A DNA stretch of 64,000 nucleotides from Shewanella loihica PV-4 (GTDB taxonomy: Bacteria; Pseudomonadota; Gammaproteobacteria; Enterobacterales; Shewanellaceae): positions 1,364,001-1,428,000 of the forward strand of contig NC_009092.1 in assembly GCF_000016065.1 (NCBI RefSeq). Direction: 5' to 3'. A model generated the notes under the pieces. It was not told the origin of the DNA, ran no database searches, and saw only the letters and a program-made list of their open reading frames with translations. Positions 8,354-17,434 of this stretch are shown one piece after another (the first letter of the stretch is position 1; each line of letters begins with the position of its first letter). A program made the translations under genes and the position numbers.

Positions 8354-9493
8354 TCATAGCGGTGTTTGGCTGCCGTCATACTGACCGCGGATCAGCTGGT
8401 CTTTCTCTATGAGGAGCAGTTCACCAGACAGGCCTTTTTTGATGCTGCTGTCGATGGCGAGAACCCGGTTGTCGAACAGGCCTAGTACCCGAGTCTGTGA
8501 GGTATGGCCCACGACGATGCGCTTGACCTTGAAGTAGTCCAGGATGTTGGCCAGCTCCTGGGTATCGAAGTCTGGCTTAAAGTAGCCGCGATACCAGGTG
8601 GGGCCGTTGCCGAAGAAGAGAAAGTTGAGCAGCTCATCTTGCTTCAGCTCAGCCTTACTCTTGTCGATATTTTCCCGGTAGAGGCTGTTGGCCCTGGCCA
8701 GTGTCAAGCCGCGGTCGACCCACTCCTGACTGATACCGCCGTGGAGGAAGAGGGTGTCGTTGATCTTAACGATAGTGTGCTTACTTCTCAGCCATTGGCC
8801 GAGTTCGCTGTCTTGACCGTAGAGCGCATCATAGGGGCGATCAAGCAGCTTGCTGACAGTCTGGTACTTGTCGTTGACGTAGCGCAGGTCACCGCGCATC
8901 ACCATCTGTTCGTGGTTGCCCATCAACAGGTGCAGCTGGCCGCCGGCGGCCTTGGCCTGCTTGTCGAGCTTGTACATGAACCAGAGTACCTCGTTAACCT
9001 GAGGGCCGCGGTCGAACATATCGCCCGTCATCACCATATGGCCCTTGCCGAAGGCCCAGTTGTTATCCTGGTCGATGATCTTATGGCGGCGCAGCAGCTG
9101 CAGCAGCACCTCATATTGACCATGAACGTCGCTGAGCGCCACTATCTTATCCACTCCCTGATAGCTGTCTGCCAGCACCTCTTTAGCCTGCGGATTCAGG
9201 TTGGGCTCAGGAAGTTTGCCGCAATGTTCGGGGCGACTCAGCTTACCTTGATCGACGCGGGTCTGTTTATGCTCTCCTTCGCAGATCCAATCGGCCATAT
9301 CGGCCTTGGGGTTGAGAAATAGATAGGGGCCGTCATTAATGCCTGAATTCGTACTGGCTTGAGTCACTGCCTTAGTCTCTTGCTCAGTTTGTGCCTGAAC
9401 GGCTAAAACCTGTAGGGGCAGTAAACCGGCCAGGCATAAGCTGGCCGCCTTAAGCGCTGAGTCTAGGGGCATTAGCCTGAGTGTTCTATTCAA
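8354..9493 (-). CDS. Secreted Shewanella-like (Shelph) PPP-family metallophosphatase
   Basis: Protein of 379 residues with a calcineurin-like two-metal phosphatase domain of the PPP superfamily. The metal-binding signatures appear in order: SDVHGQ (about residue 120), GDMFDRG (about 155), GNHE (about 190), then LHGGIS and VVGHT. The family's first motif is normally GDxHG; here the leading Gly is Ser. These features and the Shewanella context fit the Shelph group, named after the cold-active Shewanella phosphatase that acts on phosphotyrosine substrates. An N-terminal hydrophobic segment (about residues 15-33, ending VLAVQA) points to export to the periplasm. Physiological substrates are unknown. 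It lies alone between a tandem repeat and the ettA terminator. Alternatives such as a diadenosine tetraphosphatase are less likely because of the signal peptide. Confidence 0.87.
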   Translation of the reverse strand: MNRTLRLMPLDSALKAASLCLAGLLPLQVLAVQAQTEQETKAVTQASTNSGINDGPYLFLNPKADMADWICEGEHKQTRVDQGKLSRPEHCGKLPEPNLNPQAKEVLADSYQGVDKIVALSDVHGQYEVLLQLLRRHKIIDQDNNWAFGKGHMVMTGDMFDRGPQVNEVLWFMYKLDKQAKAAGGQLHLLMGNHEQMVMRGDLRYVNDKYQTVSKLLDRPYDALYGQDSELGQWLRSKHTIVKINDTLFLHGGISQEWVDRGLTLARANSLYRENIDKSKAELKQDELLNFLFFGNGPTWYRGYFKPDFDTQELANILDYFKVKRIVVGHTSQTRVLGLFDNRVLAIDSSIKKGLSGELLLIEKDQLIRGQYDGSQTPL

Positions 9494-9608
9494 GACAAAT
9501 CCTTTTATTATTCTGATGTTGTTGGCGGATAGGCGTTCAATCCTAGCACGCTTTTGTTTCCGTGTTAGACCCTTTTAAAAAGGGGATCAGGTTTTGGGAA
9601 GAGAAGAT

Positions 9609-9636
9609 AAAAAAACGGAGGCTGCTGCCTCCGTTT
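9609..9636 (-). terminator. Intrinsic terminator of ettA
   Basis: Stem AACGGAGGC (9614-9622)/GCCTCCGTT (9627-9635), loop TGCT. The minus-strand transcript then has a run of U residues (A-run 9609-9615 on the plus strand). Confidence 0.92.
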
Positions 9637-9685
9637 GTATGTGCTTTGCGCTATTGAAATTACTCGAGAGTGTGAGATGCGCGCG

Positions 9686-11350
9686 TTAACTCATGCGCTT
9701 GTACTTGAGACGGTGCGGCTCAATCACATCCGTACCCAGAGTCTCTTTCAGCCAGGTCGAGTATTCTGTGTAGTTACCTTCGTAGAAGTTCACCTGACCC
9801 TCGTCGCGGTAATCCAGGATGTGGGTGGCGATTCTGTCGAGGAACCAACGGTCATGCGAGATCACCATGGCACAGCCAGGGAATTCAAGCAGGGCTTCTT
9901 CCAGGGCGCGCAGGGTTTCGACGTCGAGATCGTTGGTGGGCTCATCGAGGAGCAGCACGTTACCGCCCGCCTGGAGCAGCTTGGCAAGGTGCACACGGTT
10001 GCGCTCACCACCGGACAGGGTGCCGATGATCTTCTGCTGATCGCCGCCGCGGAAGTTGAAGCGGCCCACGTAGGCGCGGCTCGGGATCTCAGTGTTGTTG
10101 ATACGCATGATATCTTGACCGCCGGAGATCTCCTCCCATACGGTCGCCTTGTCGTTCATGGCATCACGGAACTGCTCCACCGAGGCGATCTGAACCGTAT
10201 CACCCACTTCGATGCTGCCGCTGTCTGGCTGTTCGGCGCCGCTGATCATCTTAAACAGGGTCGACTTACCGGCACCGTTAGCACCGATAATACCGACGAT
10301 GGCGCCTTTAGGTACGCTGAAGCTCAGGTTGTCGATCAGCACGCGGTCGCCATAGGACTTGGTCAGGTTGTTCACCTCGATCACCTTGTCACCCAGGCGT
10401 GGCCCTGGCGGAATAAACAGTTCGTTGGTCTCGTTACGTTTCTGGTAGTCGTTGGTGTTCAGCTCTTCGAAACGTGCCATACGTGCCTTGCCCTTTGACT
10501 GACGGCCCTTGGCACCTTGACGAACCCACTCGAGTTCCTTGGCGATGGTCTTCTGGCGGGCACTTTCGGCAGCCGATTCCTGCTTCAGACGGGCCTCTTT
10601 CTGCTCTAGCCAAGAAGAGTAGTTGCCTTCCCATGGGATACCCTCGCCACGGTCGAGTTCTAAGATCCAACCGGCGGCGTTGTCGAGGAAGTATCTATCG
10701 TGGGTAATGGCCACAACGGTACCCGTGTATTCTTGCAGGAAGCGCTCTAACCAGGCGACAGACTCGGCGTCCAGGTGGTTGGTCGGTTCGTCCAGCAGCA
10801 GCATGTCTGGCTTTTCAAGCAGCAGGCGACAGATGGCCACACGGCGACGCTCACCCCCTGATAATACCTCAATCTTTTCGTCCCAGTCCGGCAGACGCAG
10901 GGCGTTGGCGGCGCGCTCGAGAATGTTGTCCAGGTTGTGGGCATCCTGGGCCTGGATGATGGCTTCCAGCTCACCCTGCTCCTTGGCAAGGGCGTCGAAA
11001 TCGGCATCTGGTTCAGCGTATAGGGCGTAAACCTCATCGAGACGGGTCAGGGCGTTCTTGGCCTCACTTACCGCTTCTTCGATCGCTTCGCGCACTGTCT
11101 GCTGAGGATCTAGTTTAGGCTCCTGGGGCAGGTAACCTATCTTAAGATCCTGCATCGGACGCGCTTCACCCTCGATCTCGGTATCGATACCGGCCATGAT
11201 GCGCAGCAGGGTGGATTTACCCGAACCGTTAAGGCCTAAGACACCGATCTTGGCGCCGGGGAAAAAGCTTAGGGAAATATCTTTGAGGATCTGCTTCTTC
11301 GGCGGGACTATCTTGCCCACGCGTAGCATGCTGTATACAAACTGAGCCAT
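9686..11350 (-). CDS. ettA: Energy-dependent translational throttle protein EttA (ABC-F)
   Basis: Soluble ABC-F ATPase of 554 residues, the normal EttA length. It binds the ribosomal E site and, in E. coli, gates entry into the elongation cycle in response to the ADP/ATP ratio. Two complete nucleotide-binding domains are visible. The first has Walker A GLNGSGKST near residue 40, signature LSGGERRR and Walker B LLLDEPTNHLD. The second has GANGAGKST near residue 355, LSGGERNR and LLLDEPTNDLD. Between them lies the charged linker (arm plus PtIM) of the ABC-F family, rich in Lys, Arg and Glu (LEWVRQGAKGRQSKGKARMA). It starts MAQFVYSMLRVGKIVPPKK, as in E. coli EttA. It is monocistronic with its own terminator. 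Confidence 0.97.
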   Translation of the reverse strand: MAQFVYSMLRVGKIVPPKKQILKDISLSFFPGAKIGVLGLNGSGKSTLLRIMAGIDTEIEGEARPMQDLKIGYLPQEPKLDPQQTVREAIEEAVSEAKNALTRLDEVYALYAEPDADFDALAKEQGELEAIIQAQDAHNLDNILERAANALRLPDWDEKIEVLSGGERRRVAICRLLLEKPDMLLLDEPTNHLDAESVAWLERFLQEYTGTVVAITHDRYFLDNAAGWILELDRGEGIPWEGNYSSWLEQKEARLKQESAAESARQKTIAKELEWVRQGAKGRQSKGKARMARFEELNTNDYQKRNETNELFIPPGPRLGDKVIEVNNLTKSYGDRVLIDNLSFSVPKGAIVGIIGANGAGKSTLFKMISGAEQPDSGSIEVGDTVQIASVEQFRDAMNDKATVWEEISGGQDIMRINNTEIPSRAYVGRFNFRGGDQQKIIGTLSGGERNRVHLAKLLQAGGNVLLLDEPTNDLDVETLRALEEALLEFPGCAMVISHDRWFLDRIATHILDYRDEGQVNFYEGNYTEYSTWLKETLGTDVIEPHRLKYKRMS

Positions 11351-11661
11351 AAAAAAGTTTACTCACTGACGAAACAATGGGGGCAATTCTACTGTAATCG
11401 CCTTAGAACTTAAATCGGATTTTCGGTCCCTTTTCGCTGGCCTCGCCGCCATGTTCTATGATGAGAAGTTTTTGTTTTGTGACATCTTGTAAAAATTGTT
11501 AACATCCTGAGCCGCTCAAGGGGGCATAGCTAAACGCTAGGCGCCATGAATTAAGCGGATGAACACAGTTTCTGATAAAAAGCATCGATTAAAAGCTTTG
11601 ACCTCAAGCGTTGAAGAAAGAACACAAGAATAAGAATAACGATAAAGATAAGGGATTGATC

Positions 11662-13287
11662 TTGAAAGCCACATCACCTGTTATTGCCGCCTCCCTGTTA
11701 AGTGGTGCCTGCCTGTTATTGCCACTTGCCGCACATGCCGAGTCAGCACAAGCCAAGCCTGTTCAAAAAGCGCCAGCCCAAGGCCAATTGGCGTATGCCT
11801 TAGCCTCTGCGTCTCAAGTGCAGCGGCCAGCGGATGAGCCGGCGCAGATTGCGCCGGTAGAGACCATAGACTTGCCGCTTTCACCCAGCGAGAAGGATTG
11901 GTGGGGCGCGACACTGGAACTCTCAACCGTGCTGGTGCTTGGCGAGCTGCTGTACAAGACAGGCTCAGAGGCCATGGAAGATGATTTCGATTATGAGATA
12001 GATGGCAATGCGGCGGAGTTTTTCTACGACAGGCTGACCACGGGGGCCTCCTGGAAGTATGACGATAACGATATCGGCATGAACTGGGGCCACGCCTACG
12101 CCGGCGCCCTCTATTATCAGGCGTTTCGTAACCACGGTTTCAACTACTACGAGTCGACCCTGGGCACCTTTGCCGCCTCCACCATCTGGGAGGTGTTTGC
12201 CGAGTATAAGGAAGTGGTGAGTATCAACGATCAGATAGTCACCACCTGGGGCGGCGCCGTGCTGGGGGAGAGCCTGTTTCAGTTTTCCGAGATGCTGGCC
12301 GCCAAAGAGGGCTGGTTGCCAACCGGCCTAAGTTATCTGTTTAACCCTTCGCGCACGCTACGAGGTTGGTTTGGTTACCCGAGCCCCAACCGATTCGATC
12401 GCAGTCAGACCCAAGACAGCTTCTCTGTGTATACCGGCGTGCGCTACGCCAGCAAAGACAAGGCGGATGTTAGCAGTACCATGGCGATGCTGGGGATGCG
12501 TGCGGCCATCGACAGCCGCGAAGGGAAATACGATACCCTCAGCGGCACCCCGAGCCGGGTCGAGATGATGATGGAGACAGCGGTTTCTCAGGAAGGTGTG
12601 GAGGAGTGGCAGATGGCCACGCAACTCTTGCTGGGCAGCTACGGGCGCAAACATAAAGGCGGCGGGCTCGCCAGCGACTGGTCTCACAGCTTCTATGTCG
12701 GCCCATCGACGGGCATGGAATATACCAGCCTGGGGCTGGAGCTGGATGAAGATTTCTACGCCGTGGTCAACCTGCTGGGCCTGTCGATGGGGGCCAACTG
12801 GTCCAATCAAGATATCAGTATCGACCTGCGCGGCGATCTCTTTGGTGACTTTGCCATGGTGAAGCCTTTCGCCACCAAAGATTATCTCTCCCAGGGACGG
12901 CATTTCTGGGGCACCAAGTCTGTGCTCTGGGAGGGGGAATATGGCTATGCCTGGGGCCACACCTTTAACCTGTCGCTGGAGGCCAGCTATCGTAATCTCT
13001 TACTAGGCATGAAGCTTAAGTCCCAGCGCTGGAGCTCGATCAACGACAAAGAGAACGAGCGCGCGCCCCAGTGGAACCCCAATAACAGCGATCTGGACTT
13101 CGACGATGCCAGAGACAGATATGAGATCTATCTCAGCTATGGCATCAGTAAGGATCTGACCCTGAGCCTGCACCATGAGCGGATCGACCGTAGCGGTGAG
13201 ATCCATGGCATAGACAATCCGGGGATCTACAGCCGCCTCGATGACAGCGAGCAGCGCAGCTGGCTGCAACTCGAATACTACTACTGA
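11662..13287 (+). CDS. DUF3943 domain-containing envelope protein
   Basis: Exported protein of unknown function, about 541 residues. I choose TTG 11662: AAGGGA lies 7 bases before it and it opens directly into a signal peptide ending LLPLAAHA-ES. A TTG at 11611 would add a 17-residue Lys/Asn-rich leader with no RBS. After a Pro/Ala/Gln linker, the conserved part (about residues 80-230) contains helices with MNWGHAYAGALYYQAFRNHG and IWEVFAEYKEVVSINDQI, which I recognise as DUF3943. The C-terminal half alternates polar and aromatic residues and ends in LQLEYYY, which suggests an outer-membrane beta-barrel. The gene stands alone, divergent from ettA. A 13-bp tandem repeat begins at its stop codon. 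Confidence 0.8.
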   Translation: MKATSPVIAASLLSGACLLLPLAAHAESAQAKPVQKAPAQGQLAYALASASQVQRPADEPAQIAPVETIDLPLSPSEKDWWGATLELSTVLVLGELLYKTGSEAMEDDFDYEIDGNAAEFFYDRLTTGASWKYDDNDIGMNWGHAYAGALYYQAFRNHGFNYYESTLGTFAASTIWEVFAEYKEVVSINDQIVTTWGGAVLGESLFQFSEMLAAKEGWLPTGLSYLFNPSRTLRGWFGYPSPNRFDRSQTQDSFSVYTGVRYASKDKADVSSTMAMLGMRAAIDSREGKYDTLSGTPSRVEMMMETAVSQEGVEEWQMATQLLLGSYGRKHKGGGLASDWSHSFYVGPSTGMEYTSLGLELDEDFYAVVNLLGLSMGANWSNQDISIDLRGDLFGDFAMVKPFATKDYLSQGRHFWGTKSVLWEGEYGYAWGHTFNLSLEASYRNLLLGMKLKSQRWSSINDKENERAPQWNPNNSDLDFDDARDRYEIYLSYGISKDLTLSLHHERIDRSGEIHGIDNPGIYSRLDDSEQRSWLQLEYYY

Positions 13288-13348
13288 GTACCATGACTGA
13301 TCACGGTTGCTGATTACCATTACTGATTACGATTGCTGATTACCATTA
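13284..13348. repeat. 13-bp tandem repeat, five copies, starting across a stop codon
   Basis: Five adjacent units based on CTGATTACCATTA run from 13284 to 13348: CTGAGTACCATGA, CTGATCACGGTTG, CTGATTACCATTA, CTGATTACGATTG, CTGATTACCATTA. The first copy overlaps the TGA stop of the DUF3943 gene. Units 2+3 and 4+5 also form a 26-bp higher-order repeat. Confidence 0.85.
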
Positions 13349-13355
13349 CTAATGC

Positions 13356-13384
13356 AAAATGACGGCCCAGTGCCGTCATTTTTG
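13356..13384 (+). terminator. Intrinsic terminator of the DUF3943 gene
   Basis: Stem ATGACGGC (13359-13366)/GCCGTCAT (13372-13379), loop CCAGT, followed by a T-run. It lies directly after the tandem repeat. Confidence 0.9.
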
Positions 13385-13629
13385 TTGGGTAATTAAAACA
13401 GTGTTTTCGTTCAAAAGGCTGTAAACCAGCCATTTTGTCCCTTGCAAAAAAGGAGTCTTGGCAAATCAGGCCACCTTAACCCCACTTTTGTCCTAAGGTG
13501 CATTTTGATGAACATTTCTCAGCCTGAATCGCAACTAATTTCATGTCGCAAATGCTGGGATTGTGATCGAATGCACTGTAGAATACCGCGCAACCCTACC
13601 TTATAAGACTTTCACAGCTGGAGTGACCA

Positions 13630-14883
13630 ATGCTGAAAAAAGAGATGAACATCGCTGACTTTGATCCGCAACTGTTTCAAGCGATCCAGGAAGAGACTCG
13701 TCGTCAAGAAGAGCACATCGAGCTAATCGCCTCGGAGAACTACACCTCTCCTCGCGTGATGGAGGCTCAAGGTTCTCAGCTGACGAACAAGTACGCCGAA
13801 GGCTATCCTGGCAAGCGTTACTACGGTGGTTGTGAACATGTCGACATCGTTGAGAACCTGGCCATCGAACGCGCCAAGGAACTTTTCGGTGCGACCTATG
13901 CTAACGTTCAGCCTCACTCCGGCTCACAGGCTAACAGCGCAGTCTACATGGCGCTACTGCAACCAGGCGATACCGTTCTGGGTATGAACCTGGCTCACGG
14001 CGGTCACCTGACGCACGGCTCTCCAGTAAACTTCTCTGGCAAGCTATACAACATAGTTCCTTACGGCATCGACGAGTCTGGCAAGATCGACTACGACGAG
14101 ATGGAGCGTCTGGCCGTTGAGCACAAGCCTAAGATGATGATCGGTGGTTTCTCTGCCTATTCTGGTATCGTCGACTGGGCGCGCATGCGTGAAATCGCCG
14201 ACAAGATTGGCGCTTACCTGTTTGTCGACATGGCGCACGTTGCAGGCCTTATCGCAGCCGGTGTCTATCCAAACCCTGTGCCACACGCACACGTGGTAAC
14301 TTCTACTACTCACAAGACCCTAGCCGGTCCTCGCGGCGGTATTATTCTGTCTGCGGCGAACGATGAAGACTTGTACAAGAAGCTGAACTCTGCGGTATTC
14401 CCAGGTGGTCAGGGTGGCCCATTGATGCACGTTATCGCGGGTAAGGCGGTAGCCTTCAAGGAAGCGCTGTCTCCTGAGTTCAAGGAATATCAACAGCAGG
14501 TAGTAGTTAACGCTAAGGCGATGGCTAACACCTTCATCGAGCGTGGTTTTGATGTGGTTTCTGGCGGCACCGAAAACCACCTGTTCCTGCTGGACCTGAT
14601 CGCTAAAGATATTACAGGTAAAGATGCCGATGCGGCGCTGGGCCGTGCCAACATCACGGTAAACAAGAACTCAGTACCTAACGACCCACGTTCACCTTTC
14701 GTGACCTCGGGCCTGCGTATCGGTTCGCCAGCCATCACACGTCGTGGCTTCAAAGAAGCCGAAGCGGTTGAGCTGACCAACTGGATCTGTGATGTGTTAG
14801 ATGACATCAACAACGAAGCCACTATCGAGCGCGTGAAGAACCAGGTGCTTGAATTGTGCGCTAAGTTCCCTGTTTACGGTTAA
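13630..14883 (+). CDS. glyA: Serine hydroxymethyltransferase
   Basis: Cytosolic PLP enzyme of 417 residues, the standard SHMT length. It converts serine and tetrahydrofolate to glycine and 5,10-methylene-THF, the main source of one-carbon units. Visible signatures are the N-terminal [10 protein letters not shown] and the PLP-lysine motif [16 protein letters not shown] near residue 225. The GlyA C-terminal region [12 protein letters not shown] is also present. The start at ATG 13630 has a GGAG six bases upstream. A terminator hairpin follows the stop, so glyA can be transcribed on its own, although nrdR and the riboflavin genes lie directly downstream on the same strand. No PurR operator was recognised in the 340-bp leader. 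Confidence 0.98.
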
Positions 14884-14911
14884 CCTTAAGGGGTAAATCG
14901 GGTAAACTCCG

Positions 14912-14950
14912 ATGGCCGCTACTGATTTAATATTGGTAGCGGCCATTTTT
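14912..14950 (+). terminator. Intrinsic terminator of glyA
   Basis: An 11-bp perfect stem, ATGGCCGCTAC (14912-14922)/GTAGCGGCCAT (14936-14946), with a 13-base loop and a T-run at 14946-14950. Confidence 0.88.
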
Positions 14951-15007
14951 GTATCTATTTCAAGGGAAAGCTCCCCAAGATACCGATTAGCATTTGCTGG
15001 AGGCTCA

Positions 15008-15481
15008 ATGCATTGTCCGTTTTGCAGCGCAACCGACACTAAGGTGATCGATTCTCGTCTGGTGGCCGATGGTCATCAAGTACGTCGTCGCCGCGAGTGT
15101 CTACTTTGCCACGAGAGATTTACCACCTTCGAAGGCGCCGAACTGGTGATGCCGCGTGTGGTTAAACAAGATGGTAGCCGCCAACCCTTCGACGAAGACA
15201 AGCTGCGCGGCGGCATGCTGAGGGCGGTAGAGAAACGCCCCGTGTCGATGGACGAGATAGAGCAGGCGCTAAGCAAGATAAAATCGACCCTGAGAGCCAC
15301 GGGCGAGCGTGAAGTGACCTCTAAGATGATAGGTAACCTGATGATGGATCACTTGGTCAATCTCGACAAGGTGGCCTATATCCGTTTCGCCTCTGTGTAC
15401 CGCGCCTTCGAAGATGTCTCCGAGTTCGGCGAGGCGATTGCCAAATTGCAAAACGATAAGAGCAAGTCGGGTAAGTCGTAA
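15008..15481 (+). CDS. nrdR: Transcriptional repressor NrdR
   Basis: Zinc-finger plus ATP-cone repressor of ribonucleotide reductase genes, 157 residues. It senses the ATP/dATP state and binds NrdR boxes upstream of nrd operons. The start is fixed at ATG 15008: the protein must begin MHCPFC, and GGAGG lies just before it. A longer reading from 14912 would run through the glyA terminator and is rejected. Four zinc ligands are visible as CPFC (Cys3, Cys6) and CLLC (Cys31, Cys34). The ATP-cone follows from about residue 49 ([16 protein letters not shown]) to 139. It precedes ribD by 38 bp and is probably the first gene of a nrdR-rib-nusB unit, an arrangement common in gammaproteobacteria. Confidence 0.96.
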   Translation: MHCPFCSATDTKVIDSRLVADGHQVRRRRECLLCHERFTTFEGAELVMPRVVKQDGSRQPFDEDKLRGGMLRAVEKRPVSMDEIEQALSKIKSTLRATGEREVTSKMIGNLMMDHLVNLDKVAYIRFASVYRAFEDVSEFGEAIAKLQNDKSKSGKS

Positions 15482-15519
15482 TCGATGCGTATCTGGGCTT
15501 CCCCAATTATTCTCAAGAG

Positions 15520-16680
15520 ATGGCGATGAGCATGGCCTGGTCCAAATTTGATTCCCAGATGATGGCGCGTGCCATTAAGTTGGCCCGCAAGGGGCAATAC
15601 ACCACCAGTCCCAACCCTAATGTCGGCTGCGTAATAGTCCAAGGGGAGACCCTGGTGGGTGAAGGATTTCATATCGCCGCCGGCGGCCCCCACGCCGAGG
15701 TGCACGCGCTGCGTATGGCTGGCGATAAGGCCAAAGGCGCCACCGCCTATGTAACCTTAGAGCCCTGTAGCCATTATGGCCGAACGCCGCCCTGCGCCGA
15801 GGCGCTGATCAAAGCTGAGGTTTCCCGCGTGGTGGTGGCGGTGACCGACCCTAATCCTCAGGTATCTGGCCGTGGCATCAAGATGCTCCAAGATGCAGGC
15901 ATTCTCGTCGAGGTGGGTCTGCACCAGGAAGAGGCCGCAGCACTCAACCCAGGCTTCATGAAGCGGATGCGCAGCGGCCTGCCTTGGGTCGGCATCAAGC
16001 TTGCGACCAGCCTGGATGGTAAGACGGCGCTCTCTAACGGCGTCTCTAAGTGGATCACAGGGCCAGAGGCGCGCCGTGACGTGCAGCGTATGCGCGCCCG
16101 TTTCGATGCCGTCGTGACCGGCATAGAGACGGTACTGGCCGACGACCCTAGCCTGAATGTACGTCATCTGGAGCTTGGCAGCCTGTCCGAGCAGTTAACC
16201 GAGGCCGACATTCGTCAGCCACTTCGCGTGGTGCTCGACTCCCGCGCGCGCCTAGGTGCCAAGGCAAAACTGTTTGAGACACAATCCCCCGTGCTGCTGG
16301 TGAGCTGTCAGCCCTATCCCGAGGCCGTGGCGAGCGCCTGGCCCGAGCAGGTGAGTCAGTTGCAACTGCCAAGCGACAATGGGCAGGTGCCGCTAAAGGC
16401 GCTGCTGGAACATCTGGGATCTCAGCTTAACAGCGTGATGGTCGAGGCTGGGGCGACCCTGGCCGGCGCCTTCATGGCGCAGGGGCTGGCGGACGAGCTG
16501 GTGCTGTATCAGGCGCCGAAAATCTTAGGCGGCCATGGCCGTAACCTGCTGGCACTGCCGGACTATACTGAGATGACGCAGCTGCCTGCGCTCAAGCTTT
16601 GCGACGAGCGTGCGATCGGGGCCGACAGACGCCTCACCTTTCAATTGAGTCACAATCATTTACCGAGCGATAAAGAGTAG
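15520..16680 (+). CDS. ribD: Bifunctional riboflavin deaminase/reductase RibD
   Basis: Catalyses the second and third steps of riboflavin synthesis after GTP ring opening: deamination of the pyrimidine, then reduction of the ribosyl side chain with NADPH. It has 386 residues. The N-terminal zinc-dependent deaminase domain shows PNPNVGCVI, the HAEVHAL motif (catalytic His and Glu) and the paired cysteines of CSHYGRTPPC. The reductase domain follows from about residue 150 (GIKLATSLDGKTALSNG). Three in-frame ATGs (15520, 15526, 15532) compete for the start; an AAGAG at 15514 suits the second or third as well as the first. It is separated from ribE by 6 bp, so the two are clearly cotranscribed. 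Confidence 0.96.
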   Translation: MAMSMAWSKFDSQMMARAIKLARKGQYTTSPNPNVGCVIVQGETLVGEGFHIAAGGPHAEVHALRMAGDKAKGATAYVTLEPCSHYGRTPPCAEALIKAEVSRVVVAVTDPNPQVSGRGIKMLQDAGILVEVGLHQEEAAALNPGFMKRMRSGLPWVGIKLATSLDGKTALSNGVSKWITGPEARRDVQRMRARFDAVVTGIETVLADDPSLNVRHLELGSLSEQLTEADIRQPLRVVLDSRARLGAKAKLFETQSPVLLVSCQPYPEAVASAWPEQVSQLQLPSDNGQVPLKALLEHLGSQLNSVMVEAGATLAGAFMAQGLADELVLYQAPKILGGHGRNLLALPDYTEMTQLPALKLCDERAIGADRRLTFQLSHNHLPSDKE

Positions 16681-16686
16681 TTAGTC

Positions 16687-17352
16687 ATGTTTACTGGGAT
16701 CATCGAGGCTGTTGGCAGCCTGAGAAAAATTGAGCGTCGCGGCGATGATATTCGCCTGACGGTGGCTAGCGGCAAGCTGGACTTAAGTGACGTCAAACTC
16801 GGTGACAGTATCGCCACCAATGGCGTGTGTCTGACCGTGGTCGAGCAGATGGCCGACGGCTATGTGGCCGATATCTCAGCCGAGACCGTGGCCCTTACCG
16901 GCTTTGCCCATTATCAGGTGGGACAGAAAGTCAACCTGGAAAAGGCGGTGACGCCGACGACCCGCCTCGGCGGTCATATGGTGAGCGGTCACGTCGATGG
17001 CGTGGCTAGCGTGGATGACAGACAGTATCGCGGCAAGGCGATCGAATTCTGGCTGACGCCGCCCAAGGGGCTGGCGCGCTATATCGCCCACAAAGGCTCT
17101 ATCACCATAGATGGTGTCAGCTTGACGGTGAACGAGGTGGACGGCGAGCGTTTTCGTCTGACCATAGTGCCCCATACCGCCAGCGAAACCACGCTTATCG
17201 ATTTGAAGGCGGGCGACAGGGTCAATATCGAGGTGGATCTGATCGCCCGGCACCTGGAGCGCCTACTGAGTTTTCAGGCGGCAGAGGAAAATCCAGCCAA
17301 AGGCTCAGAGGTCACCATGGATCTGTTAGCTCGCTCCGGCTTTTTAAGATAG
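16687..17352 (+). CDS. ribE: Riboflavin synthase, alpha subunit
   Basis: Final enzyme of riboflavin synthesis, 221 residues. It dismutates two 6,7-dimethyl-8-ribityllumazine molecules to riboflavin and pyrimidinedione. The protein shows the internal duplication of the family. Each half begins with a barrel containing a lumazine-binding signature: MFTGIIEAVGSL and NGVCLTVV in the first, GGHMVSGHVDG and DGVSLTVN in the second. The start MFTGII is universal in the family. Called ribC in E. coli. It lies 6 bp after ribD and 82 bp before ribBX. Confidence 0.97.
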   Translation: MFTGIIEAVGSLRKIERRGDDIRLTVASGKLDLSDVKLGDSIATNGVCLTVVEQMADGYVADISAETVALTGFAHYQVGQKVNLEKAVTPTTRLGGHMVSGHVDGVASVDDRQYRGKAIEFWLTPPKGLARYIAHKGSITIDGVSLTVNEVDGERFRLTIVPHTASETTLIDLKAGDRVNIEVDLIARHLERLLSFQAAEENPAKGSEVTMDLLARSGFLR

Positions 17353-17406
17353 ACGCTGGCAATCCCAGCCAATAGCAGATTAAATAACTCTTACTATAAG
17401 AATATT

Positions 17407-17432
17407 TCAAGGTCTAATAAATCAAGGTCTAA
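17407..17432 (+). repeat. Direct repeat overlapping the ribBX ribosome-binding region
   Basis: TCAAGGTCTAA occurs at 17407-17417 and again at 17422-17432, a 15-bp period, and the second copy ends two bases before the ribBX ATG. Both copies contain AAGG, so the duplication gives two possible Shine-Dalgarno elements. It may be chance or a local duplication. Confidence 0.6.
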
Positions 17433-17434
17433 CA

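Noticed and set aside
8504..9322. 272-codon plus-strand frame opposite the phosphatase gene
   Set aside because: Antisense shadow of a gene with complete PPP motifs; no RBS and unnatural composition.
9635..10498. 287-codon plus-strand frame opposite ettA
   Set aside because: Shadow of the ABC-F gene.
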